Origin: Parvularcula dongshanensis
GTDB taxonomy: Bacteria; Pseudomonadota; Alphaproteobacteria; Caulobacterales; Parvularculaceae
Length of the DNA: 64,000 nucleotides
Assembly: GCF_014199615.1 (NCBI RefSeq)
Contig: NZ_JACHOB010000003.1
Coordinates: forward strand, 1-64,000
Direction of reading: 5' to 3'
Position numbers and translations under genes: made by a program. Below, piece after piece: positions 62,294 to 64,000 of this stretch; positions within the stretch are counted from its first letter, which is position 1, and each line of letters begins with the position of its first letter. A model generated the notes under the pieces. The model did no database searches. It was not told the origin of the DNA and worked only from the letters and a program-made list of their open reading frames with translations.

Positions 62294-64000
62294 ATGGCAA
62301 GGAAGCCGACCAAGACAGCCCCGAAGCCGAAAGCCGCGCCGAAGCCGCGCGCGGACGAGATCTTCGACGAGCCGATCTCGGAGGCGCTGTCGCGGCGCTA
62401 CCTCGCCTATGCGCTCTCGACGATCACGGCGCGGGCGCTGCCGGACGTACGCGACGGCTTGAAACCGGTGCATCGCCGCATTCTCTACGCCATGCGCAAC
62501 ATGCGCCTGACCCCCAATGGCGGCTACAAGAAGTCGGCGAAGGTCGTCGGCGAGGTGATGGGCAACTTCCACCCGCACGGCGACCAAGCGATCTACGACG
62601 CGATGGTGCGCCTGGTGCAGGACTTTTCCGTCCGCGTGCCGCTGATCGACGGTCAGGGGAACTTCGGCAACGTCGACGGCGACAACGCCGCCGCTATGCG
62701 GTACACGGAAAGCCGCCTGACGGCGGCGGCCGAGCTTCTGCTTGCGGGCATAGACGAGGACACGGTCGACTTCCGGGAGACCTATGACGGGGAGGGGCGG
62801 GAACCCGTCGTCCTGCCCGCCGCCTTCCCGAACCTGCTCGCCAACGGCGCCAACGGCATCGCGGTCGGCATGGCGACGAGCGTGCCACCCCACAACGTCG
62901 CCGAGCTGATCGACGCGACGATCCACCTCATCAAGACGCCCGCCGCGAAGACCGAGACACTGCTCAAATACGTCAAGGGCCCGGACCTGCCAACGGGCGG
63001 GGTCTGCGTCGAGGGCTTCGAGGAGATGGTCGAGGCCTACGCCACCGGCCGGGGCGGCTTCCGCATCCGCGCTAAGTGGGAGGCGGAGGATTTAGGCCGA
63101 GGCCGCTATCAGATCGTCGTCACCGAGGTGCCCTACCAGGTCCAGAAGTCGAAGCTCGTCGAGCGCATCGCCGACCTCATCAATACGAAGAAGCTCCCCA
63201 TCCTTACGGACGTGCGAGACGAAAGCGCCGAGGACATCCGCCTCGTGCTGGAGCCCCGCTCGGGCAGCCTCGACCCTGCCGTCGTCATGGAGACGGTCTT
63301 CAAGCTCTGTGACCTCGAGACCCGCATCCCGCTCAACATGAACGTCCTCGACGCGTCGGGCACGCCGCGCGTCATGGGCCTGCGTGAGGTCCTGCAGAGC
63401 TTCGCGGACCACAGGAAAGAAGTTCTCGTCCGGGGCACGAACCACCGCCTCGAGAAGATCGCCCGCCGCCTCGAGGTTCTCGACGGCTTCATCATCGCCT
63501 TCTTGAACCTCGACGAGGTGATCCGGATCATCCGCTACGAGGACGAGCCCAAAGCGCAGTTGATCGCCACCTTCGATCTGACGGACGTGCAGGCCGAGGC
63601 GATCCTCAACATGCGCCTGCGCTCTTTGCGCAAGCTCGAGGAGATGGAACTCAAACGCGAGCGCAAGGAGCTCCAAGCCGAGCAGAAGGATCTCCGCGCG
63701 CTCCTGAAGTCGGACGACCTGCAGTGGACCCGCATCACCGAGCAGCTCCGCGAGACGAAGAAAGCCTTCTCGCCCACGACTCCGCTCGGCCGCAGGCGGA
63801 CGGCAATCGAAGACGCGCCCGCTGCCGAAAGCCTCGACGAGGCGGACATGATCGAACGCGAGCCCGTTACCGTCGTCATCTCGGAGAAGGGATGGGTCCG
63901 CGCGCTCAAAGGCCACGTCGAGGACGAGGCCGGCATCAAGTACAAGGATGGCGACCAGGGCCGCTTCGCCTTGCCCGCCCAGACCACCGATAAGCTCATG
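62294..64000 (+). CDS. parC: DNA topoisomerase IV subunit A (partial at right edge)
   Basis: 569 residues are visible, running off the window. The breakage-reunion domain has [15 protein letters not shown], the quinolone region [14 protein letters not shown] and the catalytic Tyr137 in [12 protein letters not shown] Lys/Pro/Ala-rich tail (1-20) precedes it. The coiled arm [17 protein letters not shown] and the start of the C-terminal propeller follow. ParC rather than GyrA is preferred because of the basic N-terminus and the [13 protein letters not shown] variant. GGAGG lies five bases before the ATG. Confidence 0.93.
   Translation, partial: MARKPTKTAPKPKAAPKPRADEIFDEPISEALSRRYLAYALSTITARALPDVRDGLKPVHRRILYAMRNMRLTPNGGYKKSAKVVGEVMGNFHPHGDQAIYDAMVRLVQDFSVRVPLIDGQGNFGNVDGDNAAAMRYTESRLTAAAELLLAGIDEDTVDFRETYDGEGREPVVLPAAFPNLLANGANGIAVGMATSVPPHNVAELIDATIHLIKTPAAKTETLLKYVKGPDLPTGGVCVEGFEEMVEAYATGRGGFRIRAKWEAEDLGRGRYQIVVTEVPYQVQKSKLVERIADLINTKKLPILTDVRDESAEDIRLVLEPRSGSLDPAVVMETVFKLCDLETRIPLNMNVLDASGTPRVMGLREVLQSFADHRKEVLVRGTNHRLEKIARRLEVLDGFIIAFLNLDEVIRIIRYEDEPKAQLIATFDLTDVQAEAILNMRLRSLRKLEEMELKRERKELQAEQKDLRALLKSDDLQWTRITEQLRETKKAFSPTTPLGRRRTAIEDAPAAESLDEADMIEREPVTVVISEKGWVRALKGHVEDEAGIKYKDGDQGRFALPAQTTDKLM

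Noticed and set aside
1-64000. CRISPR array, rRNA operon, complete insertion sequence or prophage
   Set aside because: No regularly spaced repeats, rRNA sequence, intact transposase or phage structural gene was seen.

Overview
The window is a high-GC chromosomal segment of an alphaproteobacterium. A DUF3126 protein, the pth-ychF pair, tolB-pal, kdsD/kdsA and parC are all in typical alphaproteobacterial form. Two secreted proteins end in VPLPGA- or VPVPAA-type sorting tails. A Parvularcula-, Caulobacter- or sphingomonad-like host fits, but I cannot name the genus. Almost every intact gene has a clear family; the less ordinary material lies in gene remnants, small genes, coupled operons and DNA sites.

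Layout. 1-8454: a minus-strand run of six genes (GT4, GT61, double GT2, ABC exporter, two sulfotransferases) whose stops and starts overlap or lie within 2 nt, most likely building and exporting a sulfated glycan; a GT2 fragment lies at its downstream edge. 8563-9140: decayed SPFH (and perhaps NfeD) genes. 9388-10575: a BaiN-type flavoprotein. 10576-13077: a gene-poor stretch with one tyrosine recombinase that has an altered active site. 13078-15692: a SulP anion transporter preceded by a coupled 52-aa small gene and followed by a strong hairpin. 15758-18321: an EnvZ/OmpR-like pair beside a small secreted protein. 18297-18434: 19-bp perfect inverted repeats. 18490-19692: a tautomerase and a lumazine-binding-like gene divergent from an HxlR regulator with a clear operator. 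19801-24655: a group II PLP decarboxylase and a KaiC-like ATPase/histidine kinase pair. 25156-32439: a czcCBA-type metal efflux operon with a His-rich leader gene; the CDF exporter and methyltransferase genes downstream are both broken. 32685-35664: a FIST sensor coupled to a hybrid kinase. 36136-39355: PEBP, alcohol dehydrogenase and a membrane protein. 39531-41722: acyltransferase, membrane protein and winged-helix regulator behind a promoter covered by a perfect 12-bp palindrome. 42163-42252: tRNA-Ser(UGA). 42265-45623: a TRAP transporter. 45672-52106: mostly housekeeping genes, ending with a uracil-DNA glycosylase lacking a normal start codon. 52156-64000: an acidic repeat protein, two sorting-tail proteins, an Atm1-type ABC transporter, tolB-pal, a small RHH pair, photolyase, kdsD/kdsA and the start of parC.

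How they work together. Envelope construction dominates: the sulfated-glycan operon, Kdo synthesis (kdsD, kdsA), Tol-Pal, Atm1-type transport and sorting-tail proteins. Metal and stress handling is the second theme (czc, PCuAC, HxlR, photolyase). Three separate signalling modules (EnvZ/OmpR, KaiC-HK, FIST-HK) lie within 20 kb. No CRISPR array, rRNA operon, complete insertion sequence or complete prophage was seen.
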